Positions 52,892-62,003 of a stretch of 64,000 nt of DNA are shown piece by piece. The DNA is taken from assembly GCF_947487805.1 (NCBI RefSeq), contig NZ_CANKXW010000005.1:1-64000 (forward strand), in the 5' to 3' direction. Numbering within the stretch: position 1 is the first letter of the stretch; each line of letters starts with the position of its first letter. Both the position numbers and the translations under genes were made by a program. The notes below the pieces were generated by a model. The model was not told the origin of the DNA and did no database searches. It saw only the letters and a list, made by a program, of their open reading frames with translations. The stretch is from an uncultured Tateyamaria sp. (GTDB lineage: Bacteria > Pseudomonadota > Alphaproteobacteria > Rhodobacterales > Rhodobacteraceae).

Positions 52892-53755
52892 ATGCGCACA
52901 TTCACCGCCGAAACCGCCGATCCTGCCGCCATCTGCGAAGAGTTGATGAACGGCCCCGGTGCCGTGCGCATCACCGGCCTCTTCTCCCCCGACCAGATCG
53001 CCGATGCCCGCGCCATCATCATGCAGCATTCCGACAACGAGGGCGACAAGGTCACCCATTTCCAGGGTGCCGCGATGGAAGACGGCAAGGCCAACCTGCA
53101 ACGCCGCGTCTGGAACCTGCTGGCCAAGGGCCCGGTCTTTTCCGAAATGGCCGCCCACCCGGTGCTGATGCAGATCCTTGGCCGCTGGCTGGGCAACGAG
53201 TTCATCATGGGCTCCATCGCCGCCAACCGCATCCTGCCCGGCGGACCGGGGCAGGAGCCGCATATCGACTTTCCCTACTGGGATTTCCACAAGCCCGACA
53301 GCCACCCGATGGGGTTGAATTCCAGCTTTCCGATGAACGCACAGGTGACCGTGGCGCTGGACCATTTTACCGACCAAAGCGGGGCCACCGCCTATCTGCC
53401 CGGCAGCCAGAAAAACATGCGCTATCCCACGCCTGACGACCACGAAGGCTTTTATGCCAACTGCGCCCGCATGACGGGCGAACCGGGCGATGTGGTGATC
53501 TTCTACGGGGCGGCATGGCACTGTGCGATGCCCAACAACGCCGATCACGACCGCAACGCCGTGCTGATCAACTACATCCCCAAATTCGTCAAACCGCTCG
53601 AGGATATGCCCGGCGCGCTGCCGCAATCCTTCCTCGACGCGGCCAGCCCGGACATGCGCCAGCTGCTGGGCTTCAACTACAAATACCCCGAAATCCTCGA
53701 TCAGGCCGACGCCGAAAACGCCGAGGGCATGGTCAACACGGGGGCCAAGGCGTGA
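52892..53755 (+). CDS. Phytanoyl-CoA dioxygenase (PhyH) family protein
   Basis: 287-aa Fe(II)/2-oxoglutarate-dependent oxygenase. Metal triad H124-x-D126 in EPHIDFPYW and H210 in AAWHCAM, with R221 in HDRNAVLINY placed to bind 2-oxoglutarate. It starts three bases after the iolD stop and overlaps iolC by four bases (GTGA), so it is firmly part of the iol operon, which is not usual for iol operons. It may oxidise an inositol derivative, for example an O-methyl-inositol, before entry into the pathway; this is inference. Confidence 0.85.
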   Translation: MRTFTAETADPAAICEELMNGPGAVRITGLFSPDQIADARAIIMQHSDNEGDKVTHFQGAAMEDGKANLQRRVWNLLAKGPVFSEMAAHPVLMQILGRWLGNEFIMGSIAANRILPGGPGQEPHIDFPYWDFHKPDSHPMGLNSSFPMNAQVTVALDHFTDQSGATAYLPGSQKNMRYPTPDDHEGFYANCARMTGEPGDVVIFYGAAWHCAMPNNADHDRNAVLINYIPKFVKPLEDMPGALPQSFLDAASPDMRQLLGFNYKYPEILDQADAENAEGMVNTGAKA

Positions 53756-54729
53756 GCGCGCTGCTGGACGGGATCAAGGCCAATGACTTTGTCATCGTGG
53801 GCCGCGCGGGGATCGACTTTTTCACCGATGTGGGCGTGCGCGCCGAAGACGCCGAACGGCTGACCGTCGACCTTGGCGGCTCTGCGGCGAATATCGGCGC
53901 AGGGATCTGCAAACTGGGCGGCAAGGCGGCGCTGGTCACCTCCGTCAGCGACGACTCCGTCGGCAGCTACTGCGTGAACCGCTTGCAGCACTACGGCGTG
54001 AACACCGACCATGTGCAGCGCGTGGGCGGCGAATACCGCAACTCGCTCGCCTTCTACGAAAGCGTCCTCGAAGGGCACCGCAACGTGATCTACCGCAACG
54101 GGGCGGCGGATTTCCAGATGACGGTTCAGGATGTCGAGGCCGTGGATTACACCAAATACGGCGCGCTGATCACGGCAGGCACCGTGTTTGCCGCCGAACC
54201 CTCCCGCGCGGCCACCTTCCGCGCGTTCGAGCTCGCAAAACAGGCCGGTCTGCCCATCATCTTTGACGTGGATTACCGTCCCTATTCCTGGCCTTCGCCC
54301 CAGGTCGCCGCCGACGTGCTCAGCCGCGCGGCAGAGGCCTCCGACATGATCGTCGGCAATGATGAAGAATTCGGGTTCATGGCCGGTGGCATGGACAAGG
54401 GGCAGGCCAAGGCGCGCGCGTTGTCGGAAACCACGGCCGAGATCGTCGTATACAAGATGGGCGAACACGGCGCTGTCACCTACGCGGGCGGGGACGAGAT
54501 CACCACAGGCATCTACCCCGTCACCGCCGTCAAACCCAACGGGGCAGGGGACGCGTTCATGGCCGGTCTGATGACCTCGATCGCCGAAGGGCGCGACCTG
54601 CGCACCGCCATCCTGCGCGGCTCGGCCTGCGCCTCGATCACCGTGTCGCAACCGGGCTGCGCGCCTGCCATGCCCACACCTGACCTGCTGGATGATTTCC
54701 TGACCAATCATCCCGGTCCAACATCATAA
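53752..54729 (+). CDS. iolC: 5-dehydro-2-deoxygluconokinase IolC
   Basis: PfkB-family kinase, 325 aa, phosphorylating 5-dehydro-2-deoxy-gluconate (DKG). VDLGGSAANIGAGICKLGGK near the N-terminus and AVKPNGAGDAFMAGLM with the GAGD catalytic motif near the C-terminus. GTG 53752 overlaps the PhyH stop. In some relatives IolC carries a C-terminal extra domain; here it is the short single-domain form, so a separate aldolase is needed and is present at 55739. Confidence 0.92.
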   Translation: MSALLDGIKANDFVIVGRAGIDFFTDVGVRAEDAERLTVDLGGSAANIGAGICKLGGKAALVTSVSDDSVGSYCVNRLQHYGVNTDHVQRVGGEYRNSLAFYESVLEGHRNVIYRNGAADFQMTVQDVEAVDYTKYGALITAGTVFAAEPSRAATFRAFELAKQAGLPIIFDVDYRPYSWPSPQVAADVLSRAAEASDMIVGNDEEFGFMAGGMDKGQAKARALSETTAEIVVYKMGEHGAVTYAGGDEITTGIYPVTAVKPNGAGDAFMAGLMTSIAEGRDLRTAILRGSACASITVSQPGCAPAMPTPDLLDDFLTNHPGPTS

Positions 54730-54747
54730 TCAAGGGGGAGGCTTTCG

Positions 54748-55602
54748 ATGCATATCGCGCCTTACGACAACCAGAACAAACCGATCGTGGATGTGGGCGA
54801 TGCCACCGTGCCGCTCAACTATTTCAACATCGTCAAACTCAAGAAGGGCCAGGCGTTCGAATATGCCGTGCCGGGGTTTGAAACCTGCATCGTGCCCGCC
54901 ACCGGCACCGTCGACATCAATGTCGAGGGGTTCAAGGCCGCAGGCATCGGCGGGCGCGGCGTCGACGTCTGGGATGGTGAACCCGAGGGCGTCTATGTCC
55001 CCACGGCGGCAAAGGCGGAAATGGTCTGCACCTCGGACGAAGCCGAAGTCTTCGTGGCCGGTGCCAAATACGACAAGGTACTCGACGCCTTCGCCGTGCG
55101 CTCGGATGAACTGGACCTCGTGCAATACGGCTCCGACGACACCAAGACCCACCGCAAGATCAAGCACATCCTCGGCACCAAGTACCACGACAAGGTCGGT
55201 CGCCTGCTGGTCTCCGAGCTTTTCACCGTGGGTGCTGGCGGCTGGTCCGGTTTTCCCAGTCACAAGCACGACACCGACCGGTCCGAGGGCGGCGAGATCA
55301 TCGAAACCCGCCATGACGAGACCTACAATTTCCGCTTCCGGCCCAATCACGGCTCGGGCGTACAGATGCTGCAACGCGCGGATGGGTCGGCGGGCGACGC
55401 CTATCACATCGTCGACGGCTCCACGATCTGTCTCGACAATGGCTACCACCCCTGTGCGGCGCTGCCGGGTTACGAGATGTACTATTTCACCATCCTCGGC
55501 GGCCTCAGCCAGCGCAGCCTGGTGCAGTATTTCCAGCCCAGCCACGCCTATCAGATCGAAACGATCCCCGGCATCAAAGACATGATCGCCAAGTTCAAAT
55601 GA
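54748..55602 (+). CDS. iolB: 5-deoxy-glucuronate isomerase IolB (copy 2)
   Basis: 284-aa double-cupin isomerase converting 5-deoxy-glucuronate to DKG. Typical lines: VSELFTVGAGGWSGFPSHKH with metal His residues, HDETYNFRFRPNHGSGVQML, LDNGYHPCAALPGYEMYYFT. AAGGGGGAGG precedes the ATG. It sits between iolC and the aldolase in the operon, so it is the bona fide pathway copy, whereas the 268-aa relative at 21178 is elsewhere. Confidence 0.9.
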   Translation: MHIAPYDNQNKPIVDVGDATVPLNYFNIVKLKKGQAFEYAVPGFETCIVPATGTVDINVEGFKAAGIGGRGVDVWDGEPEGVYVPTAAKAEMVCTSDEAEVFVAGAKYDKVLDAFAVRSDELDLVQYGSDDTKTHRKIKHILGTKYHDKVGRLLVSELFTVGAGGWSGFPSHKHDTDRSEGGEIIETRHDETYNFRFRPNHGSGVQMLQRADGSAGDAYHIVDGSTICLDNGYHPCAALPGYEMYYFTILGGLSQRSLVQYFQPSHAYQIETIPGIKDMIAKFK

Positions 55603-55657
55603 CGCTCCGCCCTGTTTGCAGAGATGAGGGCAGCGTCCGTCCGCGGGCGTCGCGCAA

Positions 55658-55687
55658 AGCGCCCGCCCGGGGGGGCGGACGGGCGCT
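55658..55687 (+). other. GC hairpin between iolB and the aldolase gene
   Basis: AGCGCCCG (55658-55665) and CGGGCGCT (55680-55687) form a perfect 8-bp stem with a 14-base loop in the 136-bp gap 55603-55738. No T-run. It may attenuate or protect the transcript before the last two genes. Confidence 0.5.
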
Positions 55688-55738
55688 GTCCGGCGGTGCC
55701 CGCCGTGCAAGACATGTGTTCAACTCGGGGTCCTGAAA

Positions 55739-56563
55739 ATGCCACTCGCAACACTCTCTGACGTCCTCAAACCCGCCCTCGCCAACGGCCACGCTGTCGC
55801 GGGCCTCGTCACCCTCGGGTGGGAGGACATGCGCGCCTATGTCGCCGCCGCCGAGGCTGAAAACTGCGCGGTCATCCTTCAGGCCGGACCGTCCTGCCGC
55901 GCGCACACCCCGCTGCCCGTGCTGGGCAAGATGTTCCGCCACCTGGCCGAACAGGCCTCCGTTCCCGTTGTCGCCCATCTCGACCACGGCTACACCTTTG
56001 ATGAATGCCGCGAAGCGCTCGACAGCGGCTTTACCTCGCTCATGTTCGACGGCTCGCGCAAACCGCTGGCCGAGAACATCGCGGAGACCCGCGCCATCGC
56101 CGACATGGCCCACGCCGCCGGTATCTCCTGCGAGGGCGAGATCGGGTTTGTCGGCTACGACAACGGCGAGGCGTCGGCAGGCACCGACCCCGCTGAGGCC
56201 GCGCAGTTCGCGGCAGAAACGGGCGTCGACGCCATGGCGATCTCCGTGGGCAACGTGCACCTGCAAACCGACCAGTCCGGCGGGCTGGACGAGGCGCGTA
56301 TCGCCGCCATCCAAGCCCTTACCGCCGTCCCCCTCGTGATCCACGGTGGATCAGGCGTGCCCGCCGCACAGCGCCGCGCGCTGGCCACCGGCACCAACAT
56401 CTGCAAGTTCAACATCGGCACCGAATTGCGGCAGGCCTTTGGCCATGCGCTCCGCACCGCCGTAAACAGCGATCCCGACCGCTTTGACCGGGTGCAGATC
56501 CTCAAGGACACCCATGACCCGCTGGTCGCCGCCACCGGCACCGTCCTCCAAACGATGAGATAA
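55739..56563 (+). CDS. Class II aldolase, IolJ-like
   Basis: 274-aa Zn-dependent aldolase of the fructose/tagatose-bisphosphate family. VVAHLDHGYTFDE holds the catalytic Asp and a Zn His, LVIHGGSGVPAAQRR the phosphate-binding glycines with a Zn His, and CKFNIGTELRQAF the C-terminal N-I-G-T motif. In this operon the expected reaction is cleavage of 6-phospho-5-dehydro-2-deoxygluconate to dihydroxyacetone phosphate and malonate semialdehyde. The methylmalonate-semialdehyde dehydrogenase IolA is not in the window. Confidence 0.82.
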   Translation: MPLATLSDVLKPALANGHAVAGLVTLGWEDMRAYVAAAEAENCAVILQAGPSCRAHTPLPVLGKMFRHLAEQASVPVVAHLDHGYTFDECREALDSGFTSLMFDGSRKPLAENIAETRAIADMAHAAGISCEGEIGFVGYDNGEASAGTDPAEAAQFAAETGVDAMAISVGNVHLQTDQSGGLDEARIAAIQALTAVPLVIHGGSGVPAAQRRALATGTNICKFNIGTELRQAFGHALRTAVNSDPDRFDRVQILKDTHDPLVAATGTVLQTMR

Positions 56564-56598
56564 GACGCGCGGATACGCGCGATGAAAGGCTTAAGACA

Positions 56599-57594
56599 TT
56601 GATTAACATCGCACTTCTGGGCTGTGGCCGCATCGGACAGGTCCACGCCCGCAGCCTGATCGGCATCGACGGCGCACGCGTCGCGGCCGTCTCCGACGCC
56701 ATGCCCGACGCCGCAGAGGCGCTTGCCAAACGCACCGGCGCGCAGGCCATGGACACCGACGCCATTCTCGCCGATCCCGGCATCGACGCCGTGGTCATCG
56801 GCACTCCCACGACCACCCATTACGACCTGATCCACGCCGCCGCCCGCGCGGGCAAGGCAATCTTTTGCGAAAAGCCCATCGACCTGTCATCGGCCCGCAT
56901 CCGCGACTGCCTCAAGGTGGTCAACGAAACGGGTGTGCCATTCTTCATCGCGTTCAACCGCCGCTTTGACCCGAACTTTGCCGCCCTTCAGGCACAGATC
57001 ACCGCCGGGGCCATCGGTGATGTGGAAATGGTTACGATCCTGTCGCGCGATCCGTCCCCGCCGCCCATCGGCTACATCAAGACCTCCGGCGGCCTTTTCC
57101 GCGACATGATGATCCACGACTTTGACATGGCGCGCTTCATGCTGGGCGAGGACCCGGTCGAGGTCTTCGCCCACGCCTCCTGCCTTGTGGACCCAGAGAT
57201 CGGCAAGGCGGGCGACGTCGACACGGCGATGGTCAGCTTGCGCACCGCCAGCGGCAAGCTGTGCCAGATCTCCAACTCGCGCCGCGCCACCTATGGCTAT
57301 GACCAGCGGGTCGAGGTGCACGGCTCAGGCGGCATGCTGCGCGCCGACAACGTGCTGACCACCACGGTCGAGGTCTCGAACGCCGACGGCTTCCGCCGCG
57401 CCCCGACCGAGCCGTTCTTTCTCGAACGCTACGCCGCCGCCTACACGGCCGAGATGCTGCATTTCATCGACGTGCTCAAGGCAGGCACCCAGCCCAACCC
57501 CAGCGGCATCGACGGGTTCAAGGCGCAGGAGATGGCCGACGCCGCACAGGCGTCCCATGAGACGGGCAAGCCACAGGCGCTGGTCTTCGACTGA
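56599..57594 (+). CDS. iolG: Inositol 2-dehydrogenase IolG
   Basis: 331-aa Gfo/Idh/MocA enzyme oxidising myo-inositol to scyllo-inosose with NAD+. INIALLGCGRIGQVHARSLI Rossmann motif, FCEKPIDLSS with the active lysine, and RDMMIHDFDMARFML, where D and H of the D-x-x-x-H-like active site appear. FNRRFDPNFAALQAQI is typical of bacterial IolG. It uses a TTG start with a weak AAAGG site upstream. Last gene of the operon, convergent with hemN (3-bp gap). Confidence 0.88.
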   Translation: MINIALLGCGRIGQVHARSLIGIDGARVAAVSDAMPDAAEALAKRTGAQAMDTDAILADPGIDAVVIGTPTTTHYDLIHAAARAGKAIFCEKPIDLSSARIRDCLKVVNETGVPFFIAFNRRFDPNFAALQAQITAGAIGDVEMVTILSRDPSPPPIGYIKTSGGLFRDMMIHDFDMARFMLGEDPVEVFAHASCLVDPEIGKAGDVDTAMVSLRTASGKLCQISNSRRATYGYDQRVEVHGSGGMLRADNVLTTTVEVSNADGFRRAPTEPFFLERYAAAYTAEMLHFIDVLKAGTQPNPSGIDGFKAQEMADAAQASHETGKPQALVFD

Positions 57595-57597
57595 CGC

Positions 57598-58950
57598 TCA
57601 GATCGCGGCGGAATAGGTCCGCTCGGCCCGAGTGTCCTGCGCAGGCGTGACCAGTTGCACGGTGATCAGCCGCACCAGCGGCTGCGCCCACCGCGCAATC
57701 TCCAGCCGTGCGCCGTCCCATGTCACCGCGCCCTCAAATCGGTCGGCGATGCGGGCGATGTCGGCCATGATGCCCGCATCCGCCCGTTGCTCTGCATCCA
57801 GGGTCGCGGCGTGATAGCACATCAGCTGCTCCACCAGATCGGCCTTGCGCCGGTCATGCATACTCAGCCCATATCCCCGCCAGATCGCGGGCGCGCCTGT
57901 GTCCACCTGGGCCGCGTATTTCCCGGTCACCGGGATGTTCTGGGCAAAGCCCTGCGGGTAGGTCGAGATCGCCGAGGCCCCCAGCCCCACCAGCCACGGC
58001 GCGGTGTCGTCGGTATAACCCTGAAACGACCGCCGCAGGCTGCGCGCGTGAAAGGCTTGTGCCAGCGGGTCGTGAGCCCTCGCAAAGTGATCAATGCCGA
58101 TCTGGATGTACCCCTGACCCAGCAGCGTACGCCGTGCCTGATCGAACAGCGCCAGCCGCGCCTGCGGTTTGGGCAGCGCATCGGTGGGGATCAGCGATTG
58201 CCGTTTCGACATCCACGGCACGTGGGCATAGCCAAAGAGCGCGATGCGCGCGGGCGCCATGGCGAGGGCCGCGCGGAGTGTGGTGTCCAGCGTCTGCGCC
58301 GTCTGGAACGGCAGCCCATAAAGCAGGTCAAAGTTCAGCGCGCCGATGCCAAGGCCCCGCAGGTCATCGACGACCTCTTGGGTCAGGGCCTGCGATTGCG
58401 CGCGCCCGATGGCGGCCTGTACCTGCGGGTCGAAATCCTGAATGCCGAGGCTCGCGCGGCTGAGCCCGTGCCGGGCCAGCATCGCCAGCCGCGCAGGCCC
58501 CACATCGGTCGGGTCCACCTCGACCGAGAATTCGTCCATGTGGTCAAAGCCCCAGACCGCGCGCAGCCCGGTCAAGAGCCGGTCAAGGAGCGGCGCGGAC
58601 AGGATCGTCGGCGTGCCCCCGCCCAGATGCAGCCGCCGCACCCGCACGCCCGCGCCAAAGCCCGCGCGCACGCGCGCAGCCTCGGCCAGAACGCGGTCGA
58701 CATAGGGCGCCAGCGGCGCGTCGTTGCGGGTGCCTTGGGTCCGGCAGGCGCAGAACCAGCACAGTCTGCGGCAAAACGGAATGTGGACATAAAGCGAAAT
58801 CTCTGCATCCTCGGGGGCAGTGGATTGCCAGGTGCGCACGTGATCCGCGGTGATGTCCTCGCTGAACCAATTGGCGGGCGGATAGCTGGTAAATCGCGGC
58901 ACCTTGGCATCGAAAAGCCCAAATCGGGATAGGTCGGAGACATGTTTCAT
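57598..58950 (-). CDS. hemN: Oxygen-independent coproporphyrinogen III dehydrogenase HemN
   Basis: Radical-SAM enzyme of anaerobic and micro-oxic heme synthesis, decarboxylating coproporphyrinogen III to protoporphyrinogen IX. 450 aa: cluster motif YVHIPFCRRLCWFCAC gives C60-x3-C64-x2-C67 and C69; LHLGGGTPTIL is the SAM-binding GGGTP. The C-terminal HemN domain (GYGLSMHDRRKADLVEQLMC) is present, unlike in HemW. ATG 58950 has only a weak ribosome binding site. An FNR box is centred 41.5 bp upstream of the ATG. Confidence 0.92.
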   Translation of the reverse strand: MKHVSDLSRFGLFDAKVPRFTSYPPANWFSEDITADHVRTWQSTAPEDAEISLYVHIPFCRRLCWFCACRTQGTRNDAPLAPYVDRVLAEAARVRAGFGAGVRVRRLHLGGGTPTILSAPLLDRLLTGLRAVWGFDHMDEFSVEVDPTDVGPARLAMLARHGLSRASLGIQDFDPQVQAAIGRAQSQALTQEVVDDLRGLGIGALNFDLLYGLPFQTAQTLDTTLRAALAMAPARIALFGYAHVPWMSKRQSLIPTDALPKPQARLALFDQARRTLLGQGYIQIGIDHFARAHDPLAQAFHARSLRRSFQGYTDDTAPWLVGLGASAISTYPQGFAQNIPVTGKYAAQVDTGAPAIWRGYGLSMHDRRKADLVEQLMCYHAATLDAEQRADAGIMADIARIADRFEGAVTWDGARLEIARWAQPLVRLITVQLVTPAQDTRAERTYSAAI

Positions 58951-58984
58951 ATGCCCATCGTGCCTTTGTCTGGCGCCCTGCGCC

Positions 58985-58998
58985 TTGACCCAGATCAA
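58985..58998. promoter_or_regulatory. FNR box TTGACCCAGATCAA (hemN-fnrL gap)
   Basis: One mismatch to TTGAT-N4-ATCAA. Its centre is about 41.5 bp from the hemN ATG and 18 bp from the fnrL ATG. This suits activation of hemN and, from its overlap with the fnrL promoter or leader, autorepression of fnrL. Confidence 0.8.
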
Positions 58999-59009
58999 AG
59001 GGGCGCGTG

Positions 59010-59750
59010 ATGACGCTGTCGCTGGCTGCCGCGCCCACCTGTTCCAGTTGTCCGATCCGGCACCGCGCGGTCTGTGCGCGCTGTGATGACGACGAATTGG
59101 TGCGGTTGAACGAGATCAAGTTCTACAAGACCTATGCCGCCGGTCAGACCATCGCGATGCGCGGCGACGCTCTGGACGTGGTGGCGTCGGTGGTGTCGGG
59201 CACGGCAACGCTGGAACGTGCAATCGAGGATGGGCGCACGCAGATGGTGGGCCTTTTGCTGCCGTCGGATTTCATCGGCAGGCCGGGGCGGGCGACGTTG
59301 CAATATGATGTGACGGCGGTGTCCGAGGTGACGCTGTGCTGTTTCCAGCGCAAACCGTTCGAGGCACTGCTGATCGAGATCCCGCATGTGCAGGAACGCT
59401 TGCTCGAGATGGCGCTGGACGAGCTCGACGCGGCGCGCGACTGGATGCTTCTGTTGGGGCGCAAGACCGCGCGGGAAAAGATCGCGAGCCTGCTGATGCT
59501 GATGGCCAAGCGGACGATGCACCCCGATGGCCAGGTGATGGGCGACACCTCGCGGCTGGAGCTGCCGATCAGCCGCGAGACGATGGCAAATTTCCTCGGC
59601 CTGACAATTGAGACGGTGAGCCGTCAGTTCACCGGGCTGCGCAAGGACGGGGTTATCGCGCTCGATGGCAACCGGGTGGTGCACATCCCCGATCTTGAGA
59701 CATTGCTGATGGAAACCGGCGATGACAGCGACGGCGGGCCGCTGATCTAG
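59010..59750 (+). CDS. fnrL: Oxygen-sensing regulator FnrL
   Basis: Crp/Fnr-family regulator, 246 aa, active with a [4Fe-4S] cluster at low oxygen. N-terminal cysteines C11, C14, C22 and C25 plus C110/C111 in LCCF provide the ligands. The HTH recognition helix LTIETVSRQFTGLRKDG carries the E..SR residues that read TTGAT half-sites. AAGGGG six bases before ATG 59010 (not the GTG one codon earlier) sets the start. It is flanked by hemN, uspA and cco genes, each with an FNR box. Confidence 0.94.
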   Translation: MTLSLAAAPTCSSCPIRHRAVCARCDDDELVRLNEIKFYKTYAAGQTIAMRGDALDVVASVVSGTATLERAIEDGRTQMVGLLLPSDFIGRPGRATLQYDVTAVSEVTLCCFQRKPFEALLIEIPHVQERLLEMALDELDAARDWMLLLGRKTAREKIASLLMLMAKRTMHPDGQVMGDTSRLELPISRETMANFLGLTIETVSRQFTGLRKDGVIALDGNRVVHIPDLETLLMETGDDSDGGPLI

Positions 59751-59756
59751 GCGCAA

Positions 59757-59770
59757 TTGACCCATATCAA
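59757..59770 (+). promoter_or_regulatory. FNR box TTGACCCATATCAA (upstream of uspA)
   Basis: One mismatch to the consensus. It lies 65 bp (centre to ATG) upstream of uspA and six bases after the fnrL stop. It predicts micro-oxic induction of uspA. Confidence 0.75.
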
Positions 59771-59796
59771 CGCGCGGGCCTCCATGTGCGCCTAGA

Positions 59797-59822
59797 CCTC
59801 CTTTTGGACACCAAGAAGGAGG
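59797..59822 (+). promoter_or_regulatory. Inverted repeat containing the uspA ribosome binding site
   Basis: CCTCCTT (59797-59803) is a perfect complement of the Shine-Dalgarno AAGGAGG (59816-59822), separated by 12 bases; the ATG follows after six more. If the left arm is transcribed, the hairpin would hide the ribosome binding site. If transcription starts 41-42 bp after the FNR box centre (about 59805), the left arm is not in the mRNA. Confidence 0.45.
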
Positions 59823-59828
59823 ACCATC

Positions 59829-60236
59829 ATGTATACCAATATCCTGATCCCGGTCGCATTCGAAGACGGGCGTGACATCGAGGGCGCTGTTGCGGTCGCG
59901 CGCAAGCTGGCCGCAACAGGGGCACATGTGACGTTCCTGCACGTGATGGAACAGATGCCCATCCATGTCGCCGAGTTCGTTCCGGTCGAAATGATGGCGC
60001 AGAGCCGCGAGAAGATCGGCGCGCGCCTGATGGAACTGGCAGGCACTTTTGACGGCGCGCGTACAGCCGTGACCGAAGGCCCCACGGGGCGGGGCATCAC
60101 CAACTGGGCCGAAGAGAACGGTGCCGATTGCATCATCATCGCCTCGCACCGGCCCGTGATGTCGGACCTGCTGTTGGGATCCACCGCGGCCTGGGTCGTG
60201 CGCCATGCACATTGCGCAGTGCATGTGATCCGATAA
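59829..60236 (+). CDS. Universal stress protein, UspA family
   Basis: 135-aa single-domain Usp: ILIPVAFEDGRDIEGAVAVA at the N-terminus and NGADCIIIASHRP...LLGSTAAWVVRHAHCAVHVI at the C-terminus, the adenine-nucleotide-binding loop in a partly altered form (SHRP in place of SHGR). A strong AAGGAGG precedes ATG 59829. Such a gene between fnrL and ccoN is frequent in Rhodobacterales and is probably FnrL-controlled through the box at 59757. Confidence 0.88.
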   Translation: MYTNILIPVAFEDGRDIEGAVAVARKLAATGAHVTFLHVMEQMPIHVAEFVPVEMMAQSREKIGARLMELAGTFDGARTAVTEGPTGRGITNWAEENGADCIIIASHRPVMSDLLLGSTAAWVVRHAHCAVHVIR

Positions 60237-60246
60237 TCGCGACGGC

Positions 60247-60260
60247 TTGATCCAGATCAA
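60247..60260 (+). promoter_or_regulatory. FNR box TTGATCCAGATCAA (ccoN promoter)
   Basis: Perfect consensus, centre 136 bp upstream of the ccoN ATG. It predicts FnrL-dependent induction of the cbb3 oxidase operon when oxygen is low. Confidence 0.88.
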
Positions 60261-60389
60261 CGCGGGCCGGGTCGGGCCACCCTATCACCCAAACTGCGAA
60301 CAGGTGCGCTGTCCCCGCGGGGACAGTGCGAAGACGCGCAGGAAGCGCACGGCAAGGTTAACGCTGTGCGCATATGCAAAGGACAGACG

Positions 60390-61991
60390 ATGTGGGATTA
60401 CGTTAAACTCATTTTGCTGGGCCTTGTCGCCGTTTTGGCCGCCATTGGCGCGGATTGGGGACATGACCTGGCCTATAAGGTGCACGCGGCGCTGATCATG
60501 GTGATCGCGGCGGGGATGTTCATCTGGCAGGTGCGCCAACTCGACACCGCGCCCAGCACGACGGACACCAGCGGCTATATGGACGGGGTGATCCGCGCGG
60601 GCGTGATCGCCACCGGGTTCTGGGGCGTCGTGGGCTTTCTCGTGGGCGTGGTGATCGCGTTTCAGCTGGCCTTTCCGGCGCTGAATTTCGACTGGGGCCA
60701 GCCGTTCACCAACTTTGGCCGCCTGCGCCCGTTGCACACGTCGGCGGTGATCTTTGCCTTTGGCGGCAACGCGCTGATCATGTCGTCGTTCTATATCGTG
60801 CAACGGACCTGTGGCGCGCGCCTTTGGGGCGGGAACCTCGCATGGTTCGTGTTCTGGGGCTATCAGCTGTTCATCGTTCTGGCCGCGACCGGCTATGTTC
60901 TGGGGGCCACGCAGTCTAAGGAATATGCCGAACCGGAATGGTATGTGGACATCTGGCTGACCATCGTTTGGGTCGCGTTCCTCGCCGTCTATCTGGGCAC
61001 GATTTTCCGCCGGCAGGAAAAGCATATCTATGTGGCGAACTGGTTCCTGCTGAGTTTCATCATCACGGTTGCGATGCTGCATATCGTGAACAACCTGAGC
61101 ATTCCGGTGTCGATCTTTGGGTCCAAATCCGTGCAGGTGTTTTCGGGCGTGCAGGATGCGATGACGCAGTGGTGGTACGGCCATAACGCCGTGGGCTTTT
61201 TCCTGACCGCCGGGTTCCTCGGGATGATGTATTACTTTGTCCCGAAACAGGCCGAGCGGCCCGTTTACAGCTATAAACTGAGCATCATCCACTTCTGGGC
61301 GCTGATCTTTCTATATATCTGGGCGGGTCCGCACCATTTGCATTACACCGCACTGCCGGACTGGGCCTCGACCCTGGGCATGGTGTTTTCGATCATCCTG
61401 TGGATGCCCTCGTGGGGTGGGATGATCAACGGTCTGATGACGTTGCAGGGCGCGTGGGACAAGCTGCGCACCGATCCGATCATTCGGATGATGGTGATCA
61501 GCCTCGCCTTCTATGGCATGTCCACATTCGAGGGGCCGATGATGTCGATCCGGGCGGTGAATTCGCTGTCGCATTACACCGACTGGACCATTGGGCATGT
61601 GCATTCCGGCGCACTTGGCTGGAACGGGATGATCACCTTTGGTGCGCTTTATTTCCTGACGCCGCGTCTGTGGGGCCGGGCGCAGATGTATTCGATGAAG
61701 GCGATCGACTGGCACTTCTGGCTCGCGACCATTGGCATCGTTCTCTACGCCGCGTCCATGTGGGTGACCGGCATCATGGAGGGCCTGATGTGGCGCGAAG
61801 TGGATGCGCAGGGTTTCCTCGTGAACTCGTTCGCCGACACCGTCAGCGCCAAGTTCCCGATGTACGTGGTGCGCGGGCTGGGCGGGGTTCTTTACCTCGC
61901 GGGCGGTGTGATCATGGTGTGGAACATGTGGATGACCATCCGGGGCGGCAAGCCCGTGGCCGTCACCACCCCCACCCCTCAAGCCGCATAA
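60390..61991 (+). CDS. ccoN: cbb3-type cytochrome c oxidase subunit I CcoN
   Basis: Catalytic subunit with heme b and the heme b3-CuB centre, 533 aa and about 12 membrane helices. Ligand regions: [30 protein letters not shown] (CuB His), [14 protein letters not shown] (two CuB His), and [17 protein letters not shown] (heme His). It reduces O2 at low concentration and pumps protons. ATG 60390 has AAAGGAC upstream. First gene of ccoNOQP. Confidence 0.95.
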   Translation: MWDYVKLILLGLVAVLAAIGADWGHDLAYKVHAALIMVIAAGMFIWQVRQLDTAPSTTDTSGYMDGVIRAGVIATGFWGVVGFLVGVVIAFQLAFPALNFDWGQPFTNFGRLRPLHTSAVIFAFGGNALIMSSFYIVQRTCGARLWGGNLAWFVFWGYQLFIVLAATGYVLGATQSKEYAEPEWYVDIWLTIVWVAFLAVYLGTIFRRQEKHIYVANWFLLSFIITVAMLHIVNNLSIPVSIFGSKSVQVFSGVQDAMTQWWYGHNAVGFFLTAGFLGMMYYFVPKQAERPVYSYKLSIIHFWALIFLYIWAGPHHLHYTALPDWASTLGMVFSIILWMPSWGGMINGLMTLQGAWDKLRTDPIIRMMVISLAFYGMSTFEGPMMSIRAVNSLSHYTDWTIGHVHSGALGWNGMITFGALYFLTPRLWGRAQMYSMKAIDWHFWLATIGIVLYAASMWVTGIMEGLMWREVDAQGFLVNSFADTVSAKFPMYVVRGLGGVLYLAGGVIMVWNMWMTIRGGKPVAVTTPTPQAA

Positions 61992-62003
61992 AGGAGAGAG
62001 ATC

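Noticed and set aside
50951-53626. 891-codon open frame on the minus strand
   Set aside because: Antisense to iolD and the PhyH gene, whose motifs are unmistakable; composition is typical of a GC-rich antisense shadow.
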